DNA from: Cerrena zonata | Lineage: Eukaryota > Basidiomycota > Agaricomycetes > Polyporales > Cerrenaceae | Reading direction: 5' to 3' | Length of the DNA stretch: 64,000 nucleotides | Assembly: GCA_038087015.1 (NCBI GenBank) | Contig: JASBNA010000033.1 | Location: 434,001-498,000, forward strand | Shown: piece by piece, positions 21,401 to 30,295 of the stretch | Position numbering within the stretch: the stretch's first letter is position 1 | Layout of the letters: the number at the start of each line of letters is the position of its first letter | The notes under the pieces: generated by a model | The model's input: the letters and a program-made list of their open reading frames with translations, nothing else | Told to the model about the DNA's origin: nothing | Databases searched by the model: none | Program-made: the position numbers and the translations under genes

Positions 21401-23798
21401 TGACAATGATATCGATTATCAAGAGGAAATGGAATTGTCGAATTTGAAAGATTGTATCATTGAAAAATCAAAATCCAACGAAGAATTAGAATCACAAATT
21501 GAGAATTTAGACATCAAGTTGAGTTTATTGGATAAAAACAAAATTACAGTTGAAGACTTCATTCAGCATAATAATAAATTCAAACTTTATAAACCCTCTG
21601 CCAATCATGCTGCTCACATTAAAAATTTAGAAAAATTGAATAAGTCATCTAGAGAAAGAATTGAATTATATCAATCAATGTTTTACTTTTTACAAACAAA
21701 ACCATCCTATTTCATTAGACTTTACAAAACTCTCAGTGTTGAGTCTAAAGGGTCAAATTTTTGTAAATCTTTGCAGAATTTGATTATAAGTCTTTTCCCT
21801 ATAAAAAATTCTTCAATTGACAATCACTCTCGTGAAGAGTTCTTCTACGTCAAATTTATCTTTGCTTTGATGAGGACTGACATTCAAAAAAACTCCAGAA
21901 ATATAAGTGATTTAACTAAAGCACAATCATCATTCTGGGTTGAATTCTTTTTGCAAATAAATAATCATACATACCAAAGAACACATTTGAAATCTTTTAT
22001 GGGTAAAATTGTTACTCTCTTAATTGAAACTGATGAAGTTTCCTTTGAGTCAGACCCAACTGTGATAAATGACGGTATTGCTGATAGGGAAATCAAAGTT
22101 CATGGCTATAGTGATAGGCCAAAAGGTATGACTCCCCAAACAGCAATTAAAGATCCGGAAGTTTCTGCTGCTTTTGTTGAAAATTTACTCAGTTTAAGGG
22201 AGTATGCTACAAGCGTTCTTGAAGTCTTGCAAGCATCTCTCAATAAGGTCCCTATTCATGTGAGGTTGATCGCCAGGGAGGCCTTCAAATTATCACAATT
22301 GCAATTTCCAGAAAAATCTGAACAACAGCATTTATCCGTTGCTGGTGTTATCTTTATTAAACACTACATATCTACAATTTTACAATACCCTGAAAACTTT
22401 GGTTATTTAGCAAAAGATCCATTTAATCCAGAATTATTCAATACCAAAGCCAAAGCAAACTTGAAACATTTGAGCAGAGTTCTTCTTCAAGTGTTTTCCA
22501 TGAAGCCATTCAGTGACAACTTCTTGAAACCTTTGAATGATTACATTACTTCATCCATTGATATCACTAGAAATTTTATTTCACAATTAATAGAAGTGAA
22601 AGATATTGAATACGAATACGAACTCAACGACTACGATGATATAATCACCCACGAAAGACCTAAATTAATGATGAAAGTTAGTGAAATGATTCAAATTGAA
22701 AAAATTGTCGGTCAAAATATTGATATCATGGCTCCAAGTGCCGATGACCAATTGTATAATGTAATCTCCAAGTTAGACGAACTCGTGAATTCCGCTGATG
22801 ATCTCGTATCACTTACTGAATTAGGAACTATAACATTGAATTTAAATCCAACTACTAAAGAAGACTCATTGGCTGATTCTAAAGTGAAATCACTTTTTAC
22901 TCAAGCTAAGAGATGCATTTTATATATCATCAGAATACAGGATGGTGATGGTCTTTTGGAATTATTGATTTCAAGAATTAAAGAAAGTCATGAAGACAAG
23001 TTCAGAAAAATTGTTGCCTCTGAAAGAAAAGAATCCGAATCTTCTAGACATCATGAGAAAAGAAGACCATACTATAGAACATCTTTGGGCGATCTTTCAA
23101 CTTTAACATACCGTGAGTTGAAGAAGATGGCCTTAGAGATTATTTTACAGTTAGAAGGTATGGGCCAATTAACTCGTGAAAACTCATTCCAAGAGCTTCT
23201 TAACCAAATTGCTGTTGACATCAAAACAAAAGATGATCAAAGAATTACCCGTAAATCACAATTGGATATTGCTACTAAGACTAATAATAAATTACTTGAA
23301 AAAGAAAAGTTCTTGAGTAGACAATTGAATGATTACAACAAGCATATTGAAGGTATATTAGCTCAATTACAACTGAGACCAAAAGATAAAAAGATTTTTA
23401 ACATTATTCCGGTTTTCAGTAAACAGTATTTCTATCACCGTGAACTTAAAAAGAACAATAGATTACCTAAGTTTGGGTCTTATATATACTCTGTCAAAAA
23501 ATTAATGGATCAAAAGATCTTGTTAGATTTTGGCGGATTGATAACTCAAAAGTTTTCATCTTCATCAAAAATAGATTTTATGTTCAGTTGTCACGAAGTT
23601 GGTATATTTGTGATCGAAGCAGCAGCTGGATCTGTCACTGTCCCTGGTGCTTATAACACCATATCCTTGGATCAATTATTAAACTATCAATATGAGAATA
23701 AACAAAAATTGGAGTTATTCTCGGGCATGGTTACTTTCGATGCTCAAAACTTAACTTCCTTCATCTTCAAAAGATTTTATGACCTCAAAAAAGATTAG
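18468..23798 (+). CDS. IQG1: IQGAP-family cytokinesis scaffold
   Basis: Scaffold of the actomyosin contractile ring. It recruits actin, myosin light chain (Mlc1) and formins at the bud neck. The 1776-residue product has: a disordered N-terminus rich in TP/SP sites (about 1-260; likely Cdk targets); a calponin-homology domain at about 264-376 (YEYLCRILAIKNWMEPII, then VPKVWFCLHALSYIL); roughly ten or more IQ-like motifs between about 605 and 960 (IxLQxxxRG/R units); a RasGAP-related domain at about 1120-1460; and a RasGAP C-terminal region ending near 1760 (FDAQNLTSFIFKRFYDLKK). S. cerevisiae Iqg1 is about 1495 residues, so the longer N-terminus is notable. The reading frame is uninterrupted over 5.3 kb. 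Confidence 0.96.
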   Translation: MAVNNIVSKYLESIDNPDAAPVLPLKPSNRFNASPTKTPLKQTGPHKNEDEGDLDKLAKQLTGNQSSTPSKTDLLKKRFESDSATVSFFRDQSKANSNNSSRNGSPGKKVTSNTPNNNNNPITVNDDADADDETPSWAKGNYRDILSKTPKRTNGRVNNQVDELKTPANKVTRQFDTSPLKQNNLNNTPSPNKPNGLHTPANFTHTAKKFGGSFGRIDTPTDLGSTITRNTRLEPRTPSPQKQKQSSPRNYLASPGSATSRDSPGYEYLCRILAIKNWMEPIIQEEINQDPVELISYIRNGIHLAKLSKAVLGTTKKIFTNDSRLQFQHTDNINQFFYLLKRKNVPDLFRFELTDLYDAKNVPKVWFCLHALSYILAKTNPGYGYIEDLVDQVDFTEDEIRAANRALVGCSLPNFTSVDTGDTYEEEPPVVPKPVFQFPKTPANPTHSTIEDDHQHLPGRDVAVSSKQYSERPKPTMVDKCVETELENPFHLSRSRTIDKSVDASFSDLLRSSTSKKVERDVQTSPIRPKYQDVATSPIKNNRSSVTNRYEKYLQETNQTEESNADTSRDSINRNASSRIKDHHKAIYNSLDYTYNPLYTPEIDDHIDNIIKVQALAKGASFRYKMFIDRILLKSYEEEFTVFCSVIRGNASRRRTIDCKRDDLIVFEDEIIQLQAIARRKLFNSKSKVDFSDSEKAIVLLQAIIRGRIERLRVENTKNDIVLATSNVIEFQTVIRRNKIHSKSSVILDNIDYIEDSVLSLQSVARRILYQRQTNNSIISGLANSGGIVQLQSLIRGNKTRIECFRVLRGMFRASTMIADLQSIARGGIARTKLCNNVLITLMGQDDRMNELFAKVRGNAIRRRFNWQKQVLYFYEEEQILPLQSKFRGILSRFKREIILDDIYTEIGSVIDLQSRIRGFKIRREIVSMFNYYTMNLDKVIRAQAMIKSKFTQRAYKSLLNMKNPPLSVIQRFASLLTDNDIDYQEEMELSNLKDCIIEKSKSNEELESQIENLDIKLSLLDKNKITVEDFIQHNNKFKLYKPSANHAAHIKNLEKLNKSSRERIELYQSMFYFLQTKPSYFIRLYKTLSVESKGSNFCKSLQNLIISLFPIKNSSIDNHSREEFFYVKFIFALMRTDIQKNSRNISDLTKAQSSFWVEFFLQINNHTYQRTHLKSFMGKIVTLLIETDEVSFESDPTVINDGIADREIKVHGYSDRPKGMTPQTAIKDPEVSAAFVENLLSLREYATSVLEVLQASLNKVPIHVRLIAREAFKLSQLQFPEKSEQQHLSVAGVIFIKHYISTILQYPENFGYLAKDPFNPELFNTKAKANLKHLSRVLLQVFSMKPFSDNFLKPLNDYITSSIDITRNFISQLIEVKDIEYEYELNDYDDIITHERPKLMMKVSEMIQIEKIVGQNIDIMAPSADDQLYNVISKLDELVNSADDLVSLTELGTITLNLNPTTKEDSLADSKVKSLFTQAKRCILYIIRIQDGDGLLELLISRIKESHEDKFRKIVASERKESESSRHHEKRRPYYRTSLGDLSTLTYRELKKMALEIILQLEGMGQLTRENSFQELLNQIAVDIKTKDDQRITRKSQLDIATKTNNKLLEKEKFLSRQLNDYNKHIEGILAQLQLRPKDKKIFNIIPVFSKQYFYHRELKKNNRLPKFGSYIYSVKKLMDQKILLDFGGLITQKFSSSSKIDFMFSCHEVGIFVIEAAAGSVTVPGAYNTISLDQLLNYQYENKQKLELFSGMVTFDAQNLTSFIFKRFYDLKKD

Positions 23799-24028
23799 AT
23801 AATAATAATTCAGTGTTCCTTCTCAATACCTATGGGTATTACTCATACTACTTTTTTGCATTTCTTAATCGGTGAGCATTGTCTATATCACCTTTTAAAA
23901 ACTTTGTATTTAATCCAAAGTCTACATAAAAATAAACGTAATAATTATATTTAAAATTAAAAATTCGTAGCATTTCAACAATAACTAAGGAAATTGGAAT
24001 ATTTTATTTTCAAAGGCCATATTTTAGT

Positions 24029-26020
24029 CTATTTTTTTAACAATTCATCTATTTTATTTTCTAAAACTTTTAATCTTTCGTCTTTCTCTAAACCGGCATC
24101 AGTCAACTTAGTTACTTGAGATTCCAATTGTTCGACAAGACTTGCAAGTTTTTCGACAGTTGCCTTTAAGGTTGGGGCACCTGCTGTTTTAGTGGAGTTG
24201 GATGTATTTGGAGATGCTTCTTTAGCAACTGGGGCTGAAGGAGTATCAGATTTAGATTCGATTTTGGATTCTTCTTTAATTGCAGGCTTTGGCTCTTCCT
24301 TCTTTGGTTCAGGTTTTGGTTCTTCCTTCTTAGGTTCAACTTTTGGTTCCTCCTTCTTTGGTTCAACTTTTGGTTCAACTTTTGGTTCAACTTTTGGTTC
24401 AGCTTTTGGTGTTTCAGGTTTTTCAACTTTTTCCCAGTCATCATCTTTACTTGCTTGACTTATTCTCTTTGAATCTTCATCGTCAGACTCGTCATTGACT
24501 TTATTGAGCATAGTGTCGACTTTAGTGGAAGTTTTCAATAAATCATCAACAGTTGCTTTAGGTGATTCTTTAGCAGAGCTGGATTCAGTGACATCTCTTG
24601 TAATTTCTTTTTCTTTTTGTTCAACTCTTTCCTTAGTTTTTTGCTTTTCCTTGATGGATTCTTCTTTTGAAGAAGCCTCCTTTGCTTTGGCTTCATCAAC
24701 GATAACAGCAGGTTCAGATTCTCTTATATCTGGTTGAGTTCCTTCATAAATGGCACCCATTTTCAATAATAAAGGTCCATTACTGTCTTTACCACTGAGC
24801 CAATCTTCAGCAGTTAAAGCTGGCTTAGAAGAAGGAGCATCTGGGTAGATATCATCTTGAAACAATTCTGATCTTCTAGGAACAATGAAGGAAACAGGTT
24901 CGATAGAGTGATCATTAACAGTTTTGAAAGATTTCAAAATTTCATTTTCTTTTACATTAACAGTGGATTTAGGAGCTGCAGCGAAACCTCTTTGAGGATC
25001 AGTTGAACTATATTGAGATAATTCATGTAAGACATCATTTTCATATTCATAATAACGAATGTTACCATCACCTTTACCAGCTAAATATAAGATTGAGTTT
25101 GATTCATCAAAAATTGGAATCAAAACACCAGAGGAGGCGTCAATAACCATAAAGCCATCAATTGGGCCCTTATCAATATTATTAATATCCCAAACACCAA
25201 CTTGACGATCAGATATTCTAGAAAACCCAGTAGTTATAATACGATCAGTATTACCTAACCATACAACTCTAGAAGGTTTAGCACCAGAGTGAGCAGGACC
25301 TTCAGATATAACTTTACCAGCTCTAATATCCCAAATTCTTAATTTTTTATCTCTTGAAGTAGTTGCTAATAAACTACCATTATAATTGAAAGCAAAAGAA
25401 GTAACTAAATCTTTATGTTGTAAAGTATGGACTGCTTCTCCAGATTCCAAATTCCAAATTTTAACTGAGTAATCCATTGAGCAAGAGGCTAAGATATTTT
25501 CTGCACATGGATGGAAGCCAACATGACCAACTTTTCTAGTATGACCAGAAAGAACTTTAGTTGGTTCGATAATATCTTTAACTTCGTCATTTTCATTAAG
25601 ATATTTGTGGAATGAATAATCTTCTGGGATGTCCCACAAGAGGATCTTACCATCATCAGAACAACTAACTACTTGTTGTTGATTGAAAGGATTAAAAGCA
25701 GTGTCTAATACTGGACCTTTATGACCTCTAAATAAGGACACAGTATCAGGAGCTTTACCAACTTCAGTAATTGGAATAATCGCGAAAGCACCACCACCAG
25801 AAGCATCCCAATTAACAGATATATATTTACCGTTAGTATTAATAATATTTGAATCCCAAGCGTTCTTGGTGATTTTCAAATTTTCATAACATAATTCTTT
25901 TTTAGCAGCTTGACCAAATACATGACGATATTTGGATGCTCTAACAAATTTACCACTACATCACCAAATTGTTAGTATGACTGTCAAAACATTACAAACA
26001 ATTCACTAAACATACCTCAT
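24029..26020 (-). CDS. CRN1: coronin, actin-binding WD40 protein
   Basis: Binds F-actin, regulates Arp2/3 and links actin to microtubules at cortical patches. Exon 1 is only ATGAG (26016-26020). After removal of a 60-nt intron the product begins MSGKFVRASKYRHVFGQA, the invariant coronin start, and is 643 residues. WD40 repeats cover about 30-330 (GHKGPVLDTAFNPF, GHTRKVGHVGFHP, NLESGEAVHTLQHKDLVTSF), followed by the coronin C-terminal extension (YPDAPSSKPALTAEDWLSG). A Lys/Glu/Pro-rich linker with KVEP/KKEEPKPEP repeats precedes a final coiled coil (LVEQLESQVTKLTDAG and after). Starting at the first in-frame Met of exon 2 would remove the conserved N-terminus. Confidence 0.96.
25956..26015 (-). 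other. CRN1 intron (60 nt)
   Basis: On the minus strand: donor GTATGT after ATGAG, branch TACTAAC, acceptor ATGTAG. Splicing completes the Ser-2 codon (AG+T). Confidence 0.93.
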
Positions 26021-26148
26021 TTTTGATTGAAGAGACGTTTTAAAGTCGATTCGTGATAACGAGTGACGAAACTTAGCAAGTTGAAAATTGTAAAAAAAAA
26101 AAAGGTCTAAACTGCTGGTGACTACCTTAACAATACTAGACTATAAGA

Positions 26149-26355
26149 ATGGATGGTAAGTTGATGCAATTGAAGTACTACAATCAACTTGTTCAATTAA
26201 ATTCTGGCTTGAATCGATACAAAACAGGTAATCAAAACGTAATCGGATTATTTCCTTTTGAAATTTTCAGTGCAAAGAAAACAAGTAAACAAAAGAAGGG
26301 AAAGGGCACCAATACAGGACCCGTACATCTAAAAGAACACTGTGAAAAGGTATAA
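26149..26355 (+). CDS. small basic protein, function unknown
   Basis: A 68-residue ATG-started frame divergent from CRN1 and convergent with LRO1. The N-terminal half is amphipathic (LKYYNQLVQLNSGLNRYK); the C-terminal half is Lys-rich (AKKTSKQKKGKGTNTGP). No signal peptide or membrane segment. I do not recognise the family; it could be a small complex subunit or a chance ORF. It sits alone in the gap with its own ~130-bp upstream region, which favours a real gene slightly. Confidence 0.4.
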   Translation: MDGKLMQLKYYNQLVQLNSGLNRYKTGNQNVIGLFPFEIFSAKKTSKQKKGKGTNTGPVHLKEHCEKV

Positions 26356-26423
26356 ACTAAAGAATATAAATATTATAGAACAAGAAATGAAGAAGATACG
26401 AGGCAATTAGACCAATGTAGTGA

Positions 26424-28472
26424 TTAAATAGCCATGCGATCTACTATTTGATGTAAGTCACTCACGTAACGATCAGGAATTCTATCACCTTGACCTCCGG
26501 CAACTCTAAGAATCAATTCGTTCAATTCAGAAGAACCCAAGATGTCGACGTGTTCAGCAGTTTTAGCACCACCTCTGATATCATATCTATCAGGCTCGTG
26601 TTTGATTTCGACAATTGTCACGTTGATATTTGCTGGGTTGAAACGAGAGTTTGGTTTCTTCCATTCATGAGACATTGTATGGGTTAATAAGGAAACGGTT
26701 CCATCACCATCGGCCATATAAATTGGGTTTTCATTTTCTAAATCAATGGTCATTGGTAATAAAGCAGTAAAATCATCACCGTAATTATAAGCTCGTTCAG
26801 TTGGGTTACCTACTCCATAGAAACTATAAATTCTCATATCTGGGGCAATTGGTAAAGAAGCTTCTAAAGGATTTGACCATTTCAGATGATCTTGATTATT
26901 CTTCAATAATTCATTTTTAGTTTTAGCAATACCATAAGAATACTGACTTCTAACTCTATTTGAAAACCAATCAGGAGAAAAATCTAAAATATAATCAATC
27001 GAAGTAGCTATAGTAAAATTACGACTAGCACTCAGATTTTTTTTAGAAATATATCTTATAAAATTACCAACTGATTCCTTTTTAGTACCTTCAATTTCAA
27101 CATCAGTTGAATTTGTGATTAAAGTATTTGAAGGATCATCAGGAGCGTGAGTTAAATTTCCCCAAATTACATCACCACCTTTTGGTAACATTGCAGGAAC
27201 ACCACCAAAAGTTCTAACTAAATCAACTCTTTCTTTTCTACTGAAAAATTTTTCTAAACCATAAATGGCCAATTGATTCATTTGAACAGTATCTTTCATT
27301 TCACCAGAAAGTAAAACCGGGATAGTTTTAGGAGTACCTAAAATACTACCACTAATATCAATAATTGAATCAAGATAAGTATTACACCAATTTGGACCCC
27401 CATTACCATAAAGATCACCATTGGCTTCAACCCATTTCATAAAATAAAAAATAACTTGAGACCCCATTGAATGACCAATTAAAATCGACTTTTCGCCAGA
27501 TAATTTATAAATAGTTTCAATTTGAGTTTTCAATTTAGTAAAATAACCATCTCTAATTTCTAAATCTAAATAAGCTAATCTCCAGTCGTAACTAGCACTT
27601 AACATATTATTTGGACCATAACCAATAACAGCTAAATTCTGAATAATTTTATTCCAAATCCAATAACCAGCAACAAAGAAATCAGAAGATTCAAAACCTT
27701 GAGAAGCTCTTAGTTTAATATTAGGAGGATCTAATCCGGTTTCAGGATCTAACATAATATGCTTTAACCAACAAGTTTTATCTAAGATCATGGTACGAAG
27801 CATGTAAAAAGACCCCCATAATCTTTTTCTAAAATGATGAATTGAAGGACAATCCCCGTCTTCATTTAACCCCCAAGATTCAATACCAGTTGAAATAACA
27901 CCAGGAACCATAATAACATTATGTTTGGCAGTTAAGTTATATTGTTCCACCATTCTTTTACCAGCAGAAAAAGATTCTGCTGAACCGTTTAATTCATCAG
28001 GTTTATTTGAATCTTTATTTTCAAAATCATTCAACATTGATTGAATTCCGGCAGGCAACAAATCTTTCCAGTCATCCAGGAAAAATGCTGAAGAATCAAA
28101 ACGAACGATTTGTTCTAATTCATTTCTTAAATCTTGATTTGAAAAAGTTGATAAGAAAATTGTTAATAATAATCCAAGCACTGCACCAAGTACAAAGACA
28201 ACTCTTCTCGATTGGTAAAGTTTCTTCTTCAATTCTTTCGAGTCTTTGCTTTTATGTAATGCTTTTTTCAACTGTTCTTTATTCTTTTCAATTGCTTCGG
28301 TTGATTCTAAGGATTCGGTTAATTCTGGTGTTGCAGTATTGGAATCTTCATCTTCATTAACATTTATACCGGTTGTTTTCGCAATCTTATCCCCAATCGA
28401 AGATAAGATAGCATGCTCATTATCATTATTCTCCTGCTTTGATTTCAGCTTCCGCTTAATTGGTTTAGGCAT
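26424..28472 (-). CDS. LRO1: phospholipid:diacylglycerol acyltransferase
   Basis: Transfers the sn-2 acyl chain of phospholipids to diacylglycerol, making triacylglycerol at the ER and nuclear envelope. The 682-residue product (S. cerevisiae Lro1 is 661) has a basic cytosolic N-terminus, one membrane anchor near residue 90-110 (VVFVLGAVLGLLLTIFLS) and a lumenal LCAT-like alpha/beta hydrolase domain. Visible are HNVIMVPGVISTGIESWG, the nucleophile elbow ILIGHSMGSQV, and the catalytic Asp (YMADGDGTVSLL) and His (EIKHEPDRYD) regions. Starts at ATG 28472, giving the family's usual Lys/Arg-rich beginning. Confidence 0.96.
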   Translation of the reverse strand: MPKPIKRKLKSKQENNDNEHAILSSIGDKIAKTTGINVNEDEDSNTATPELTESLESTEAIEKNKEQLKKALHKSKDSKELKKKLYQSRRVVFVLGAVLGLLLTIFLSTFSNQDLRNELEQIVRFDSSAFFLDDWKDLLPAGIQSMLNDFENKDSNKPDELNGSAESFSAGKRMVEQYNLTAKHNVIMVPGVISTGIESWGLNEDGDCPSIHHFRKRLWGSFYMLRTMILDKTCWLKHIMLDPETGLDPPNIKLRASQGFESSDFFVAGYWIWNKIIQNLAVIGYGPNNMLSASYDWRLAYLDLEIRDGYFTKLKTQIETIYKLSGEKSILIGHSMGSQVIFYFMKWVEANGDLYGNGGPNWCNTYLDSIIDISGSILGTPKTIPVLLSGEMKDTVQMNQLAIYGLEKFFSRKERVDLVRTFGGVPAMLPKGGDVIWGNLTHAPDDPSNTLITNSTDVEIEGTKKESVGNFIRYISKKNLSASRNFTIATSIDYILDFSPDWFSNRVRSQYSYGIAKTKNELLKNNQDHLKWSNPLEASLPIAPDMRIYSFYGVGNPTERAYNYGDDFTALLPMTIDLENENPIYMADGDGTVSLLTHTMSHEWKKPNSRFNPANINVTIVEIKHEPDRYDIRGGAKTAEHVDILGSSELNELILRVAGGQGDRIPDRYVSDLHQIVDRMAI

Positions 28473-28517
28473 TTTCAGTAAATGAAGTTGACTGATTGTT
28501 ATTTTTTTTTTTTTTTT

Positions 28518-28593
28518 TTCAGTTGATATACTTTTTTTCAGTTGATATACTTTTTTTTCAGTTATACTTTTTTCAGTTGATATACTTTTTTTG
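28518..28593. repeat. tandem repeat in the LRO1 promoter
   Basis: Four copies (one shortened) of a ~20-bp unit with core TTTCAGTTGATATAC followed by a T run, directly upstream of LRO1 and downstream of ATG3. Confidence 0.8.
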
Positions 28594-28663
28594 CGCTCTT
28601 ACAACGGTATAAGGGTTTAGATATTCTATTGATAAACTATAAACACGCAGACCTGCTACCGTA

Positions 28664-29527
28664 TTATAACGCATCCATGGTATAGTCGTATTCTATACCG
28701 GGAGTGACACTGGCAATGAACTTTAAGAAGATGATGAGATACTGGTCCACCCTAATGCCAGTATCCTCTAAGGAAAGATCGGCAATATCTGGTTCGGAAT
28801 TCTTCCTTTTAGCATGTTTCATCAAAACCTTCATGACTGAAGAATGTTTACAAGGATGAATTGATATCGAGGTGGTGTTATAAGTGATTGGTAAGTTTTC
28901 AATGGTTGCAGTTTTATCTTTATAATCATTACTTATATCATCAAACATTTGATTTGGTAATAGCGGAATACCATTTGAATTAAACCCAACAAGATAAAGT
29001 TTAGGCACTCTATAAGAAGTAGAATAAGTAATGTATAAATCGTATTTACGAACTTCGTTATTGGAATCAATTTGTTGGAAATCGTCATCATCTTCTTCTA
29101 CATCTTCGATATCGTCTTCCACCGAATCATCAATGAGATCATCTATATCCTGTTCTTGGTTCTGATCGTCTTTCTTTAATCGATCAACGTGATCTCGATT
29201 ATTAATGGGTTTAGATTTTACCCAACCATCTTCATCTTCCTCTTCTTCATCCTCGTCCTTGGTAGAGTCAATTCCATAGTAAGTCGACACCCTCTGATAC
29301 GAAGGAACGTGTCTTGTTATCAAATACTGTTTATCAGGAGGTAAAAACGATTTTTTTAACTTATCAGGACAAGACCCCCATTGCCAGGTTGGAAATTTAT
29401 ACACTAGATAATCGCCAGCCTTGACAAACTCGTCCGGGGAAATTTCTCCGGTGGTGGAGAAGTTGGACTCGGTGTTTATAGGAGTGAGGTATTCTCTCAA
29501 TGATGAGAGCTTTGATCTTATCGACAT
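28664..29527 (-). CDS. ATG3: autophagy E2-like conjugating enzyme
   Basis: Conjugates Atg8 to phosphatidylethanolamine during autophagosome formation. The 287-residue product starts SIRSKLSSLREYLTP, which can form the membrane-sensing amphipathic helix, then FVKAGDYLVYKFPTWQW. An acidic disordered insert (about 90-150) separates the E2 core. The catalytic cysteine is in SISIHPCKHSSVMK and the C-terminus PGIEYDYTMDAL is typical. Length is close to the family (about 310). Starts at ATG 29527; a CACGTG element lies about 90 bp upstream. Confidence 0.95.
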   Translation of the reverse strand: MSIRSKLSSLREYLTPINTESNFSTTGEISPDEFVKAGDYLVYKFPTWQWGSCPDKLKKSFLPPDKQYLITRHVPSYQRVSTYYGIDSTKDEDEEEEDEDGWVKSKPINNRDHVDRLKKDDQNQEQDIDDLIDDSVEDDIEDVEEDDDDFQQIDSNNEVRKYDLYITYSTSYRVPKLYLVGFNSNGIPLLPNQMFDDISNDYKDKTATIENLPITYNTTSISIHPCKHSSVMKVLMKHAKRKNSEPDIADLSLEDTGIRVDQYLIIFLKFIASVTPGIEYDYTMDAL

Positions 29528-29614
29528 GGTTGGTGGTGGTTAATTGCCTTCGTTTTGTTTTATCAGACGCTTATCAAGGGATGGCGGGATTGGTGTATGG
29601 GCGTATGAAAAGGT

Positions 29615-29620
29615 CACGTG
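29615..29620. promoter_or_regulatory. CACGTG E-box upstream of ATG3
   Basis: GGTCACGTG lies about 90 bp before ATG3. Such sites bind bHLH factors such as Cbf1 or Pho4; which factor acts here is unknown. Confidence 0.4.
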
Positions 29621-29690
29621 GACAACACCCGTGCACCAACACACCCGTACCTTTACTAAACATCAACAACAACATCAACAACATCGACGC

Positions 29691-29770
29691 CAACACCAAC
29701 AACACCAACAACACCAACAACACCAACAACACCAACAACACCAACACCATCACAACACCAACACCAACCA
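29691..29770 (+). repeat. 9-bp minisatellite (AACACCAAC-type)
   Basis: About eight near-identical ACACCAACA units. The resulting Thr/Asn/His-rich or Leu/Val-rich peptides in different frames are artefacts of the repeat. Confidence 0.85.
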
Positions 29771-29909
29771 TCACAACACCCGTTTGTTTGTTTGTTATAG
29801 TGACAGAAAAGAGTGTTTATTTACGTTTGTAGTGCTGAAGCAACACGTCCGGTCTAAAAGACTCGTAATTGATAAAGGTGTATTTGTACAATTGCCATTA
29901 TTGTACGTG

Positions 29910-30029
29910 ATGGCTACTGGCACGGTATTATTAAGACCAGCTTCTTCCTATACAAGATCTCGTATAAGGCTCAGGTACTTACCTGGAGTAGATGTTTATT
30001 TGGAAGATAAAGACGCGACGTTATTGTGA
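29910..30029 (+). CDS. possible 39-residue small protein
   Basis: ATG-started frame with Arg-rich, positively charged sequence (LLRPASSYTRSRIRLRYLPG) and an acidic end. The N-terminus could form a mitochondrial targeting helix. No family is recognised and chance is a real possibility. Confidence 0.22.
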   Translation: MATGTVLLRPASSYTRSRIRLRYLPGVDVYLEDKDATLL

Positions 30030-30295
30030 TTTTGTTTACATCCTCAATCGAGTATTAACAATTTCGATACGATTAAAGTATTTACAATTATTCAACTTGT
30101 AGCACTAAAGTGAGTATTTGTTTATTTTACTGTCAAGGTATTGGTGTTGGATCTGTTTATTTATTTTTCACGCTTTATAGGATTGATTCACGGTTTTGGA
30201 GGATTCTAATTTTCAACTTATATATTAAGCAAATTGCCAAAGGTATGAACTATTACTTGTTAATAACTTATAAGTTAAATAGAATATAGGTAATC

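Larger units (their letters stand above)
29528..30295. other. ATG3/NRM1 divergent promoter region
   Basis: Shared 768-bp upstream region with a CACGTG element, a 9-bp minisatellite, one short ORF and an ACGCGA element (30013-30018) that resembles the MBF site ACGCGT about 280 bp before NRM1. Confidence 0.5.

Noticed and set aside
24166..24458. Lys/Gln/Leu-rich and Gly/Ser/Phe-rich open frames across the CRN1 repeat
   Set aside because: They are out-of-frame or antisense readings of the KVEP repeat in coronin.
29574..29774. Leu/Val-rich membrane-like protein on the minus strand
   Set aside because: Produced entirely by the antisense reading of the 9-bp minisatellite.
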